Source: Flavobacterium weaverense (GTDB taxonomy: Bacteria; Bacteroidota; Bacteroidia; Flavobacteriales; Flavobacteriaceae). From it: DNA of 64,000 bases. The stretch spans positions 558,001 through 622,000 of the forward strand of contig NZ_REFH01000008.1 of NCBI RefSeq assembly GCF_003688495.1, read 5' to 3'. This document shows, piece by piece, positions 26,988 through 36,287 of this stretch. How positions within the stretch are numbered: position 1 is the stretch's first letter; every line of letters begins with the position of its first letter. Position numbers and translations under genes: made by a program. The notes under the pieces were generated by a model. It was not told the DNA's origin. It was given only the letters and a program-made list of their open reading frames with translations, and ran no database searches.

Positions 26988-28889
26988 TTATTTTATATTA
27001 TAAACTCCAATTTTATATTTTTTCAATACAGTATCAATTTCTTCCACTATGCTTTCATCGTCTATGGTTGATGGGATTTGGAAACTTTCTCCGTCAGCAA
27101 TACTTCGCATTAATTTTCGTAGAATTTTGCCAGAACGTGTTTTAGGCAGGCGTTCAACGATAACTACATTTTGAAGTGAAGCCACAGCACCTATTTGTTG
27201 TCGCACTAATTTAATTGTTTCTTGTTCTAATTGATAATGTTCAATTTCGTCATTTAATTTGGTTACAACCAAAGCTAAAGGAATTTGTCCTTTCAAAGAG
27301 TCATTTATTCCAATAACGGCACACTCAGCAACCGAAGCATGGGACGAAACAACTTCTTCCATTTCAGCAGTTGAGAGACGATGTCCTGCAACATTTATTA
27401 CGTCATCTACTCTGCCTGTGATAAAAATATAATCTTCATCATCTTTATATCCGCCATCTCCAGAAAAATAGTAGCCTGGAAATTGCTCTAAATAACCGGC
27501 TTTAAATCTAGGATTGTCTTTCCATAAATCTAAAAGAGTTCCTGGAGGTAAAGGTAATTTAACGACAACGTAACCTTCCTTGTTGGGCTCTACTTCGGTA
27601 CCATCTTCGCTAAAGATTCTGATATTATAACCGCAAACTGCTTTGCCAACTGAACCAGGCTTGATAGGTAATTGTTCTACTCCCATCATATTTGCAATCA
27701 TTGGCCAACCTGATTCTGTTTGCCACCAATGATCAATTGCGGGAGCAGGAATGTGCTTTTGATACCATTCTAATGTTGCAATATCGCAACGCTCTCCTGC
27801 AAGGAATTGTGCTTTTAGCGAACTTAAATCATATTGCTTGATGAATTCTCCATCAGGGTCTTCTTTTTTAATTGCTCGAATGGCGGTAGGCGCTGTAAAC
27901 ATTGCATTGACTTTGTGTTCCGCTATAATTCTCCAAAAAGTGCTAGAGTCTGGCGTTCTGATTGGTTTGCCTTCAAAGATTAAGGAAGTGTTTCTATTAA
28001 TTAATGGACCGTAAACTATAAAGCTATGACCTACAACCCAACCCACATCTGAAGCAGCCCAAAAAACATCATCTTGCTGCACATTATAAATATGTGTCAT
28101 TGAGAACTTTAGCGCAACGGCATAACCTCCCGTGTCTCTTACAACGCCTTTAGGTTTACCTGTTGTTCCTGATGTATATAAAATATATAAAGGATGCGTT
28201 GTATTTACTGGAACACAAGCCGCTTCCTCTGAACCATAAACTAATGCATCGTAATCGACATCGTATTTTTTAAAGGGAACTCGTGCGCCTAATTTTCTAT
28301 TGAAAACAACAACTTTTTTTGGTCGGTGTGACGCGAGTTCGATAGCTTCATCAACTAATGGTTTATAAGCAATTACACGATCAATCTCGATTCCTGACGA
28401 AGTTGTAATAATTAAACGTGGTTTACAATCATCAATTCTGATTGCTAATTCATGAGGTGCAAAACCACCAAAAACGACAGAGTGCGTAACACCAATTCTT
28501 GCGCATGCAAGCATAGCAAAAGCTGCTTGAGGAATCATTGGCATATAAATAACTGCAGTATCTCCCTTTTTTAATCCTAACGAAAGCATTCCGCCAGCGA
28601 GTTTTGCTACTTCCGTTTTTACTTCTGAAAAAGTATATTTTTTAATATTTTGTGTCACCGGTGAATCATAAATAAAAGCTATTTGATCTCCACGGCCATC
28701 TTGAATGTGTTTGTCTAATGCTAAATAGCAAATATTAAGCTCTCCATCTTTGTACCACAAAGGATATCCATTTTCATCCTCAGATAAAATCACCTCTGGT
28801 TTGTTGTACCACTCAATTGCATCCGCTTGTTCCTTCCAGAATTTTGCTGGTTTTTCTATGCTTTCTGTATAAATTTCCTTGTACGTCAT
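26988..28889 (-). CDS. prpE: propionyl-CoA synthetase-like acyl-CoA synthetase
   Basis: The 633-residue enzyme of the Acs superfamily has YTSGTTGKPKGVVRDTGGYA (about 238-257), WWQTESGWPM (about 385-394) and catalytic K588 in LPKTRSGKILR. The 'VVRDTGGYAVAL' and 'TESGWPM' patterns are those of the PrpE/ACSS3 branch, so propionate is the likely substrate, with acetate or butyrate possible. It follows the response regulator by ten bases and precedes acs. Confidence 0.8.
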   Translation of the reverse strand: MTYKEIYTESIEKPAKFWKEQADAIEWYNKPEVILSEDENGYPLWYKDGELNICYLALDKHIQDGRGDQIAFIYDSPVTQNIKKYTFSEVKTEVAKLAGGMLSLGLKKGDTAVIYMPMIPQAAFAMLACARIGVTHSVVFGGFAPHELAIRIDDCKPRLIITTSSGIEIDRVIAYKPLVDEAIELASHRPKKVVVFNRKLGARVPFKKYDVDYDALVYGSEEAACVPVNTTHPLYILYTSGTTGKPKGVVRDTGGYAVALKFSMTHIYNVQQDDVFWAASDVGWVVGHSFIVYGPLINRNTSLIFEGKPIRTPDSSTFWRIIAEHKVNAMFTAPTAIRAIKKEDPDGEFIKQYDLSSLKAQFLAGERCDIATLEWYQKHIPAPAIDHWWQTESGWPMIANMMGVEQLPIKPGSVGKAVCGYNIRIFSEDGTEVEPNKEGYVVVKLPLPPGTLLDLWKDNPRFKAGYLEQFPGYYFSGDGGYKDDEDYIFITGRVDDVINVAGHRLSTAEMEEVVSSHASVAECAVIGINDSLKGQIPLALVVTKLNDEIEHYQLEQETIKLVRQQIGAVASLQNVVIVERLPKTRSGKILRKLMRSIADGESFQIPSTIDDESIVEEIDTVLKKYKIGVYNIK

Positions 28890-28899
28890 AGCTTTTTAT

Positions 28900-29262
28900 T
28901 TAGTGCATTAATTCATGAACTTGTTCTACTAGTTTTTTTACTGAAAAAGGTTTGGTTACATATAAATTTGCTCCCAAGGCAAGTCCTGATTCAATGTCTT
29001 TTTCTTTGTTCTTTGCTGAAAGAAATATGACTTTGCAATGCCGCAGGCGTTCGTCTTTTTTAATATGTTCTAGTGTTGCAAATCCATCAACCATAGGCAT
29101 CATTACATCCAAAATGATTACGTCTGGAAGTTGATTTTTTAAAATCTCCAGAGCTTCATGACCATCACGAGCGATAAAAACTTCAAAATTATTTTTCTTG
29201 AAGGTATATTCCAGTGACATCACAATATTAGGTTCGTCATCGACAATTAATATTTTTTTCAT
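28900..29262 (-). CDS. receiver-only response regulator
   Basis: The 120-residue protein is a single CheY-like receiver: acidic pocket D8/D9, phosphoacceptor D52 in IILDVMMP, S82 and K104 (VTKPFS). It has no output domain. It overlaps the SSS-kinase gene by four bases (ATGA) and is surely its partner. In the comparable CrbS/CrbR systems the regulator is a LuxR-type DNA-binding protein, so here the signal must leave by protein contact or a phosphorelay. Confidence 0.93.
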   Translation of the reverse strand: MKKILIVDDEPNIVMSLEYTFKKNNFEVFIARDGHEALEILKNQLPDVIILDVMMPMVDGFATLEHIKKDERLRHCKVIFLSAKNKEKDIESGLALGANLYVTKPFSVKKLVEQVHELMH

Positions 29263-31970
29263 TTATCAACTTTTTCTGCTGTGTTATAATTGGGTAAGGT
29301 GAAAATAAAAGTAGCGCCTTCAGCTACATTTTCTTCGGCCCAAATTCTGCCTTTGTGGTGCTCGATAATTTTTTTACAAATCGCTAGTCCTAGTCCGCTA
29401 CCAATAGGTTTTTTTACGTTTTGATTTCTAGCTTGATAAAATTTGTCAAAAATCGCTTCAAAATCTTCCCCGTTTATTCCTTTGCCATTATTATGAATTG
29501 AAACGATGACGTTATCGCTGTTTTCGCTAATTGAAATTGCTATTTTACCGTCACTATTCGAACTAAACTTAATAGCATTTGATAGTAAATTAGTGACCAC
29601 TTGAATAATTCTTTCTTCGTCATAAAATGCCTTAACCTCTTGTGAAGATTCATGAAATTCTACCTTTATTTTCTTATTCCTTATTAACTGCTGTAACGAA
29701 TCAAGAGTGTTTTTTATAGTTCTCGAAATGTCGTTTTTAGACAAATAAATTTTTTGTTTTCCTGTTTCAAATTTTTCTAAATCTAAAATTTTGTCAATTA
29801 AGCGGTTTAATCGATCTGATTCCGATATAATATTTTGTAGAAACTGCTTGCGTAATTCTTCTGGAATATCGTCGTCGTCATGAAGTATTTCGCTCGCTGC
29901 TCTAATGGCCGTAATTGGTGTTCGTAATTCATGAGTAACGGTATCGAGAAATTCATCTTTTTGAATGTCTTTATTGACAAGTTCTAAGTTGGCATTTTTT
30001 AATTGCTCCGATATTTTTTTTAATTCATTAGAAGTATCCGTTAACTTCTTATTGATGATTAGGTTTTCTTTAGATTCTTCTAAAATCCGTAATACTTCAG
30101 GCAAGCTAATTTTATCTTCTTTAATAACACTTGATATCAAAATTTTGGCGGAAGCCGTACCAATGTGACCAGTTAGCAAATTTTCAGCAAACTTTATAAA
30201 TCGAGCATCAGCTGTGGTAATATTTTTGTCGACATTATATTTTAAATTGAATATTGTTAGCGCTCTTTTTGTTCGATCCTCACCTAGAAATCGCTGCAAT
30301 ACTTTTTGAATATCAGAGATATATGCGGTTCCTTTCCAAATAAAAGCGTTTTCATGATTGGTGATATATTTATCAATATCAACAAACATTTCAGCGTAAT
30401 TGCGCTCGCGATAATTTCCACTAAAACTCACTGAAATAGCTAAATAACTCAAGGAATTAATAAGTATACTCCAGAAAAAAGCATGTGGAATGGGTTCTAA
30501 GTAATCTAATCCAAAAAGTTGAAACGGCTTTAAAAGTGCAATTCCCCAAGGTCCTTCTTGAATAAAAAGACTTGTAGACTTTGTTAATCCAATAGCGTAC
30601 GGAATTAATAGCGTATAAAAGCAGGTTGCAAACCCAAGAATAATTCCTGTGATTGTTCCTTTTTTTGAACCTCTTCTCCAAAATAATGCTCCAAAAAATG
30701 AGGGAGCTAATTGAGCAATTATTACAAATGCAACTAATCCAACAGAGAACAAAGAGTAGTCCAAAATAAATATGCGATAGATGGCGTATGATAAAATAAT
30801 TAAAGAAAAGATGCCAATTTTTCTACTATTTACAATTCGTTTATTATTTTTTTCTTGAGAGGAATTTTCTAAAGATCCAATGAAACCATAAGGAATTAAT
30901 AAATTGTTACTTACCATGGTAGAAAGCGAAATGCACGACACAATAATCATCGAAATTGCTGCCGAAAAACCACCTAAGAAAACTAAAACTGTCAATGTTG
31001 TGTTATCGAAAAGTTGAGGTATCAATAACGAATACGTGTCTGAATTATGCCCTTTCCCGTCAAAAAGTATATTTCCTCCCCAAGCAATAGGAAATACAAA
31101 AAAGTTAAAAAGTAATAAGTATAGTGGGAACAACCAGATCGCAGTGCGAATGTGACTTTCTTTATTATTTTCAACAATTGCTGTGTGAAATTGTCTTGGT
31201 AATAGGAAAATAGCAAACATTGATAAAATGCACAAAAAGAACCAATTGATTCCGTTTGTGAGTCCGCCGATGGTGTTCTTCTTTTCGAAATCTTTTAGTA
31301 ATGCTGCTTTTTGATAAATGTCATCAAATCCATCAAAAACAAAATAAGTAACGTATATTCCAATAATTAAAAAAAAGACTAATTTTAAAATCGATTCCAT
31401 TGCAACTGCGGTTACAATTCCGCGTCTTTTTTCTGAAGCGTCGACATATTTAGTTCCGTAATAAGACGCAAAAAGTGCTAAGGCTAAGCAAACGTGAGTT
31501 GTTGTGTCTGTAAAAAGATTGTCGCTCGCTTCTGTACGAGTGACTATATGAAAAGTATCTGAGATCGATTTTAACTGTAAAGCGATGTAAGGAACAATAC
31601 CAAAAACGCAAACTAGAGTCACTAAAGCGCCAAGAAATCTACTATTTCCATAACGTAGAGAAATAAAATCTGCAATGCTAGAGATTTTATTTACTCTCGA
31701 AATTCTAATAATTTTCTTGAGGATAATCATCCATGTTGGAATAATTAATACAGGACCTAAATAAATCGTTAAATAGTTCAAACCTGATTCTGCCGCTACG
31801 CCTATACTACCGTAATAAGTCCAAGCTGTGCAATATACAGCTAATGAAAAAGAATAAATGTAAGCGTTATTAGTCCACTTTGAGTGACTTCTTTTTTCTG
31901 CCCAATGAGCAATGAAAAAAAGAATCGAGACATAAAGTACCAAAATCAGTAAGAGTCCAATACTATTCAT
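29259..31970 (-). CDS. sodium:solute symporter-STAC-histidine kinase fusion (CbrA/CrbS type)
   Basis: The 903-residue protein starts with an SSS transporter-like module of about 13 membrane helices (residues 5-515), then a STAC-like domain (about 545-625), a coiled linker (640-670), the phosphoacceptor H680 in TVTHELRTP, and a HATPase domain (NLLSNAIKF, NNGKGI, GSGLGLAIC). This matches CbrA/CrbS sensors, except that no PAS domain lies between STAC and the kinase. It may sense flux or binding of a small carbon source. It overlaps the 64-residue upstream gene by eight bases and the response regulator by four. Confidence 0.93.
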   Translation of the reverse strand: MNSIGLLLILVLYVSILFFIAHWAEKRSHSKWTNNAYIYSFSLAVYCTAWTYYGSIGVAAESGLNYLTIYLGPVLIIPTWMIILKKIIRISRVNKISSIADFISLRYGNSRFLGALVTLVCVFGIVPYIALQLKSISDTFHIVTRTEASDNLFTDTTTHVCLALALFASYYGTKYVDASEKRRGIVTAVAMESILKLVFFLIIGIYVTYFVFDGFDDIYQKAALLKDFEKKNTIGGLTNGINWFFLCILSMFAIFLLPRQFHTAIVENNKESHIRTAIWLFPLYLLLFNFFVFPIAWGGNILFDGKGHNSDTYSLLIPQLFDNTTLTVLVFLGGFSAAISMIIVSCISLSTMVSNNLLIPYGFIGSLENSSQEKNNKRIVNSRKIGIFSLIILSYAIYRIFILDYSLFSVGLVAFVIIAQLAPSFFGALFWRRGSKKGTITGIILGFATCFYTLLIPYAIGLTKSTSLFIQEGPWGIALLKPFQLFGLDYLEPIPHAFFWSILINSLSYLAISVSFSGNYRERNYAEMFVDIDKYITNHENAFIWKGTAYISDIQKVLQRFLGEDRTKRALTIFNLKYNVDKNITTADARFIKFAENLLTGHIGTASAKILISSVIKEDKISLPEVLRILEESKENLIINKKLTDTSNELKKISEQLKNANLELVNKDIQKDEFLDTVTHELRTPITAIRAASEILHDDDDIPEELRKQFLQNIISESDRLNRLIDKILDLEKFETGKQKIYLSKNDISRTIKNTLDSLQQLIRNKKIKVEFHESSQEVKAFYDEERIIQVVTNLLSNAIKFSSNSDGKIAISISENSDNVIVSIHNNGKGINGEDFEAIFDKFYQARNQNVKKPIGSGLGLAICKKIIEHHKGRIWAEENVAEGATFIFTLPNYNTAEKVDK

Positions 31971-32157
31971 AATATCTTTTTATAATTATGTATGAAATAG
32001 CAATTGAAAACAACCAAGCTGAAAAAATATAGATATACGTTATTGGAAATCCAAAAAGTGATTTTGAACTGTCAAATAACAGCAAAAGGGGTATGTTCAA
32101 TGCTAGTAATAATAGCATTGTTAGGATAACCAACTTTTGTTCGTGTCTTTTTTTCAT
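31963..32157 (-). CDS. small two-helix membrane protein before the SSS-kinase
   Basis: The 64-residue protein has a charged N-terminus (MKKRHEQK), two hydrophobic helices (about 9-29 and 38-59) and a basic end (IIKRYYE). The eight-base overlap with the kinase (ATGAATAG) implies translational coupling. Its size and place parallel the small DUF4212 subunit that precedes the true symporter, so it may be the small subunit of the SSS sensor module. This is inference; I see no family motif. Confidence 0.7.
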   Translation of the reverse strand: MKKRHEQKLVILTMLLLLALNIPLLLLFDSSKSLFGFPITYIYIFSAWLFSIAISYIIIKRYYE

Positions 32158-32161
32158 GGAA

Positions 32162-32204
32162 ATAAAAAATATACAATCTCTACGGGCAAATGTAGAGATT
32201 GTAT
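32162..32204 (-). terminator. hairpin between the symporter and sensor genes
   Basis: ATACAATCTCTAC (32170-32182) pairs perfectly with GTAGAGATTGTAT (32192-32204) over 13 bases. On the minus strand TATTTTTTATTT follows. It can end or attenuate porin-DUF4212-symporter transcripts before the sensor operon. Confidence 0.7.
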
Positions 32205-32233
32205 AGTTTGTAAATAATATTTATTCTAATCGA

Positions 32234-33985
32234 TTAGTGAGTTGCTTCACCGGCGCCAGAAGGGATTCTGATGTGTTCAACAATTTCTTGAACATTTAAT
32301 GGAGGCTCTGGCGTAAATCTTTTCACTATAAGTGCTACAGCAAAATTGACAATCATCGCAATAGTTCCAAAACCTTCTGGAGAAATTCCGAACCACCATC
32401 CGTCTTTTAATCCAGCAACAGCCTCTTTTCCACCATCAAAAATACCGAATTTGAATTTCAACATATAGAAAAGCATTAATAATAATCCCACGATCATTCC
32501 GGCTACAGCGCCTTCTTTGTTCATCTTTTTATCAAAAATACCAAGGATAATTGCTGGGAATAATGATGCAGCTGCTAATCCAAAAGCAAGTGCTACTACG
32601 GCAGCGACAAATCCTGGAGGATTAATTCCGAAGTAACCAGCAATAATAACAGCTACTGCAGCGGCAGCACGAGCAGCCCAAAGTTCTCCTTTTTCAGAAA
32701 TATTCGGATTGATCATTTTTTTGATGATATCGTGAGATACTGAAGCTGAAATTACTAATAGCAGACCAGCAGCAGTAGATAATGCAGCAGCTAACGCTCC
32801 AGCAGCAACTAATGCAATAACCCAGTTTGGTAAGTTTGCAATTTCTGGATTAGCAAGAACCATGATGTCTTTGTCGATAGTCAACTCACTCCCTTTATTT
32901 CCTTTTGCTTCTTGCTCCGCTAAAAATTTAGGATCTTTTGAAGCATCATTATAATATTGGATTTTACCATCACCATTTTTATCGTCGAATGCTAGTAAAC
33001 CTGTAGTTTCCCATTTAGTAAACCACGCTGGCATTGATGTATAGTCTTTTCCGTTTACGGTTTCAATTAAATTTGTTTTGGCAAAAACTGCAATTGCTGG
33101 TGCTGTAGTGTAAAGAATTGCAATTAAGATTAGAGCATAACCTGCTGATTTTCTTGCATCTTTCACTCTCTTTACGGTAAAGAAACGAACAATTACGTGT
33201 GGTAAACCGGCTGTTCCTACCATTAATGCTAAAGTTATAGCAAAAACATCGACCATTGATTTTGTTCCATTGGTGTAAACTGAAAAACCAAGTTCTGTAG
33301 AAAGTCCGTTTAATTTATCAATTAAATAAGTATCAGTTCCAGTAATTTTACCTCCCATTCCTAATTGTGGAATTGGATTTCCAGTCATTTGGATCGAAAT
33401 AAAGATAGCAGGTACCATGAAAGCAAATATTAAAACACAATATTGTGCTACTTGCGTATAAGTGATTCCTTTCATACCTCCTAAAGTGGCGTAAAATAAA
33501 ACGATAACCATTCCTATAATTACACCAGTATTGATATCCACTTCTAGGAATTTAGAAAATACTAATCCCACACCGCGCATTTGTCCAGCCACGTACGTAA
33601 ATGAAACTACTAAAGCACAAATAATAGCAACGGTTCTTGCGCTATTAGAATAGTAACGTTCTCCAATAAAATCAGGAACAGTAAATTTCCCGAATTTCCT
33701 TAAATAAGGTGCTAAAAGTAATGCCAGAAGAACATATCCTCCAGTCCAACCCATTAAATATACGGCTCCGTCATAACCATCAAAGGAAATAATTCCTGCC
33801 ATAGAGATGAAAGAAGCGGCACTCATCCAGTCAGCCGCAGTAGCCATTCCATTCGCTAAAGGAGAAATCTCTCCTCCAGCTACATAAAATTCTTTAGTAG
33901 ATCCAGCACGAGACCAGATTGCAATTCCAATGTAAAGAGCAAATGTTACTCCAACAATTATATAGGTCCAAGTTTGTAAATCCAT
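32234..33985 (-). CDS. actP: cation/acetate symporter-like sodium:solute symporter
   Basis: The 583-residue SSS-family protein has about 13 membrane helices and the family stretch 'GTAGLPHVIVRFFTVKRVKD' (about 256-275). It should carry acetate or a related monocarboxylate with sodium. An extra-membrane loop (about 320-370) contains FDDKNGDGKIQYY, an EF-hand-like D-x-N-x-D-G-x-I loop that could bind calcium. It follows DUF4212 by 27 bases, and the DUF4212/SSS pairing is a known two-subunit arrangement. Confidence 0.88.
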   Translation of the reverse strand: MDLQTWTYIIVGVTFALYIGIAIWSRAGSTKEFYVAGGEISPLANGMATAADWMSAASFISMAGIISFDGYDGAVYLMGWTGGYVLLALLLAPYLRKFGKFTVPDFIGERYYSNSARTVAIICALVVSFTYVAGQMRGVGLVFSKFLEVDINTGVIIGMVIVLFYATLGGMKGITYTQVAQYCVLIFAFMVPAIFISIQMTGNPIPQLGMGGKITGTDTYLIDKLNGLSTELGFSVYTNGTKSMVDVFAITLALMVGTAGLPHVIVRFFTVKRVKDARKSAGYALILIAILYTTAPAIAVFAKTNLIETVNGKDYTSMPAWFTKWETTGLLAFDDKNGDGKIQYYNDASKDPKFLAEQEAKGNKGSELTIDKDIMVLANPEIANLPNWVIALVAAGALAAALSTAAGLLLVISASVSHDIIKKMINPNISEKGELWAARAAAAVAVIIAGYFGINPPGFVAAVVALAFGLAAASLFPAIILGIFDKKMNKEGAVAGMIVGLLLMLFYMLKFKFGIFDGGKEAVAGLKDGWWFGISPEGFGTIAMIVNFAVALIVKRFTPEPPLNVQEIVEHIRIPSGAGEATH

Positions 33986-34012
33986 GATTTTTTATTTTTT
34001 TATAGTTTATAA

Positions 34013-34273
34013 TTATTCGTCGTATCCGTACTTTTTATCTAATTTGTTCATCAATCGAACATAAATAAATATAAGTATGACAAATACATAAATTGAACCT
34101 TGTTGTGCAAACCAAAAACCAAGTGGAAATCCACCTATTTTAAATGTGTCTAATGCTTCTTTGAAAAGAATGCCTGCTCCATAGGAAACAGCAAACCATA
34201 TGCTTAATAAAATAAAAAGGTATTTTAAATTTTCCTTCCAATAAGCTGTTGCGTTATCTTGTTTATCGCTCAT
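34013..34273 (-). CDS. DUF4212 symporter small subunit
   Basis: The 86-residue protein has two transmembrane helices (about 15-35 and 52-75) and the DUF4212 pattern 'YWKENLKYLFILLSIWF' and 'GFPLGFWFAQQGSIYVFV'. It is the small partner of DUF4212-type sodium:solute symporters and sits between the porin and the symporter genes in the expected order. Confidence 0.9.
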   Translation of the reverse strand: MSDKQDNATAYWKENLKYLFILLSIWFAVSYGAGILFKEALDTFKIGGFPLGFWFAQQGSIYVFVILIFIYVRLMNKLDKKYGYDE

Positions 34274-34300
34274 AATATTGCGTTATTAATAATTAGTTAG

Positions 34301-35539
34301 TTATAGATAGATCATTGCTTGAAGCGTAATTGTATTTACAGCTTTATTTGTAGCGTATTTTAAAGTCTGATATTCTAATGTAAGTTTAGAATGGTGTCCG
34401 CTAAAAAATGCATTTGCACCAATTCCTAATTGAGTTGCATTGTCATTTAAAGCGTCAATTTTTCTATCATCATAAGAGATATAAGGTTGAAAACGAGTTT
34501 TTGATTTTCCAGGAATAACATAACCCACGTGTCCGTGAATCATAGATCCAGTTTCATAAGTAGTTCCTAATCTGTAATTTTTTCCGTAATCAGAATTTTG
34601 ATAAAGTGCGTATGCAGTAAGTGCAGCGCCTTGCGTTCCTACTGGTACATCGTAAAATGCATCTAATCCAAAAACAGAAACATCTTCACCACTTAATACT
34701 CCAGAACCGTTTGCGATCACAGCTCCGTTAGGATGTGAAAAGAAACCAGCTCCTACATTAAATACTTTTTTAGTACCTAAGTACGTTCCCACTTTATAAG
34801 GCAAAAAGTTACTTTCAGCATCTAAAAATCCGTATTCAAAATAACCAGAATATGTTTTTCCTGCTTCTTTAGAACCTAGTAATCGACTACCAGTGTAAGT
34901 AGCTGCACCACCATTAACAGGAACAGCTGTTGCTTGTAAATTAGAATTAGAAGCGCTATTGATAGCAACGCGATATTGGAATTTACCAAAAGCTCCTTTT
35001 GCATACATTCCAATATGTCTAGCAAATTGATCAGATAATCCTAAAGTAGCCCAAGCTTGTCTTTGGTTATCCAATGTCATGATGTTAAGTGTACTTTGAT
35101 TGTTTAAACGAGAAATTCCGTTCCAGTAGTGTAGTCCGCCACCAAGAGCATGGTCTTTTCCAAGGCTGTATTGTGCCCAAACATCATGTAGAAACAATTG
35201 TGAGCCATCTCCTTTTCCTGTTGGGCTCATAGAATCAGCATTTAAACTATTGAGACCAAAATGAGTTAAGATTAAAAAGTCTTTGTTGATTTGTGCATAC
35301 ATTAATACGCGGGCTCTTCTCACGCTAAAATCTAAATCGGCTTGCTCATTGCCGTTGCCGTCTAAAGGACGATCTGAATTATACTGTCCCCAGATTTGGG
35401 CCCAAGATATTACCCTAAGGTATTTTGATCCATCTTCATTCAGGTTAAACTTCATTCCGGCTCCGTAGTCAGGGGAACCTTGCGAAAAAGCTTTTAAGGA
35501 TAAAAGCAGTAGTGCTGCAATCAAATAAGTTTTCTTCAT
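34301..35539 (-). CDS. outer-membrane porin
   Basis: The 412-residue protein has a signal peptide (about 1-19, cut near AFSQG) and alternating beta strands, ending in 'TLQAMIYL'. The start of the mature part ('YLRVISWAQIWGQYNSDR', 'RRARVLMYAQINKDFLIL') is that of the phosphate-selective porin O/P-like group of Bacteroidota. It probably lets short organic acids reach the symporter. It leads the DUF4212-symporter operon. TAGAATTTG at 35583-35591 (minus strand) is a rough -7 candidate. Confidence 0.8.
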   Translation of the reverse strand: MKKTYLIAALLLLSLKAFSQGSPDYGAGMKFNLNEDGSKYLRVISWAQIWGQYNSDRPLDGNGNEQADLDFSVRRARVLMYAQINKDFLILTHFGLNSLNADSMSPTGKGDGSQLFLHDVWAQYSLGKDHALGGGLHYWNGISRLNNQSTLNIMTLDNQRQAWATLGLSDQFARHIGMYAKGAFGKFQYRVAINSASNSNLQATAVPVNGGAATYTGSRLLGSKEAGKTYSGYFEYGFLDAESNFLPYKVGTYLGTKKVFNVGAGFFSHPNGAVIANGSGVLSGEDVSVFGLDAFYDVPVGTQGAALTAYALYQNSDYGKNYRLGTTYETGSMIHGHVGYVIPGKSKTRFQPYISYDDRKIDALNDNATQLGIGANAFFSGHHSKLTLEYQTLKYATNKAVNTITLQAMIYL

Positions 35540-35551
35540 AATTATTAATTT

Positions 35552-35572
35552 GGTTAGTTGAAATGGTTAGTT
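35552..35572 (-). repeat. direct repeat in the porin leader
   Basis: GGTTAGTT occurs at 35552-35559 and 35565-35572, period 13, within the probable 5' leader just before the porin ATG. On the transcript it reads AACTAACC twice. It may bind a regulator or base-pair with an RNA, or be chance. Confidence 0.35.
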
Positions 35573-35622
35573 TCTAGACTGCCAAATTCTAATTTTTTGT
35601 TAAGAAAAAAAATTCATGTATA

Positions 35623-35642
35623 TATAGCTGTTAATAGCTATA
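35623..35642. promoter_or_regulatory. palindrome between porin and HTH regulator genes
   Basis: TATAGCT (35623-35629) and AGCTATA (35636-35642) are inverted around GTTAAT. The site is upstream of the rough porin -7 element and directly beside the regulator's stop codon. It could be an operator for the porin promoter or a weak hairpin at the regulator's end. Confidence 0.4.
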
Positions 35643-35643
35643 G

Positions 35644-36063
35644 TTAATCTTTAAAACGTTCCCATTTAATAAGCATAAATTTGTCACCAAGTTCGGTGAT
35701 AATCATTCCTGCTCCTGATAATAAACCTTTGTTTTTTATATATTCAACTAATTCTAAGTGGTTGAAAATCTTGTATGTGGGATGGTAATTTCCATGCGAA
35801 GGCTTTTTAATATTATAGGACTTTACCCAGTTGCTTACCGTGACATGTGAAACTCCTATAATTCGCTCTATTTCTCTGAAGCTTAGTCCTTCGAGGTACA
35901 GTTGTAAAGCTTTAGTCACGTAGTAATCATCTATCTTTTTACCAATTTTATTAACGGTAAAAAAATAATTGCATTTTTTACATAGGTACCTTTGTTTACT
36001 GTTGATTATGCCACTTTTAATGATATGATCGCTTTGGCATTTTGGACAGCTTAAAATCTCCAT
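35644..36063 (-). CDS. zinc-ribbon/HTH regulator derived from an InsA-like transposase domain
   Basis: From the ATG giving MEILSCPKCQ this is a 139-residue protein: a four-cysteine zinc ribbon (C6, C9, C28, C31), an InsA-like helix-turn-helix ('LSFREIERIIGVSHVTVSNW', about 60-79) and a C-terminal part unlike any transposase ('GAGMIITELGDKFMLIKWER'). No DDE catalytic domain or terminal inverted repeats are present, so it looks domesticated as a regulator. It lies between the porin operon and the divergent DUF294 gene, so the acetate module is its likely target. An upstream start at 36099 is less likely. Confidence 0.75.
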   Translation of the reverse strand: MEILSCPKCQSDHIIKSGIINSKQRYLCKKCNYFFTVNKIGKKIDDYYVTKALQLYLEGLSFREIERIIGVSHVTVSNWVKSYNIKKPSHGNYHPTYKIFNHLELVEYIKNKGLLSGAGMIITELGDKFMLIKWERFKD

Positions 36064-36083
36064 ATATATAAATTTTGCATAAA

Positions 36084-36108
36084 TATAGTAATTTAGCAAT
36101 TATAGTAA
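36084..36108. promoter_or_regulatory. paired TATAGTAA sites before the HTH regulator
   Basis: TATAGTAA occurs at 36084-36091 and 36101-36108, 17 bases apart, just upstream of the regulator's ATG. A similar TATAGTTAA lies at 35639-35647 beside the porin palindrome. They could be regulator binding sites, but AT-rich octamers recur by chance. Confidence 0.3.
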
Positions 36109-36287
36109 ACACATTCTGTAAATAAAAAATAGTTTAATTATATATAAATTGTTTTCTTCACTAAATCTTTGTGAAATTGTCAGTTTTTGATCTGATTTGT
36201 CTTTTGACATTGGTCTGAGGTTTTTCGATTTTTAAAATGAACTTGTATTTGTTGTAACTTTAAATGTCAATAGCAATAACCTAAAGT

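Noticed and set aside
35644..36063. Intact insertion sequence of the IS1 type
   Set aside because: No catalytic DDE part, no inverted terminal repeats and no target duplication around it.
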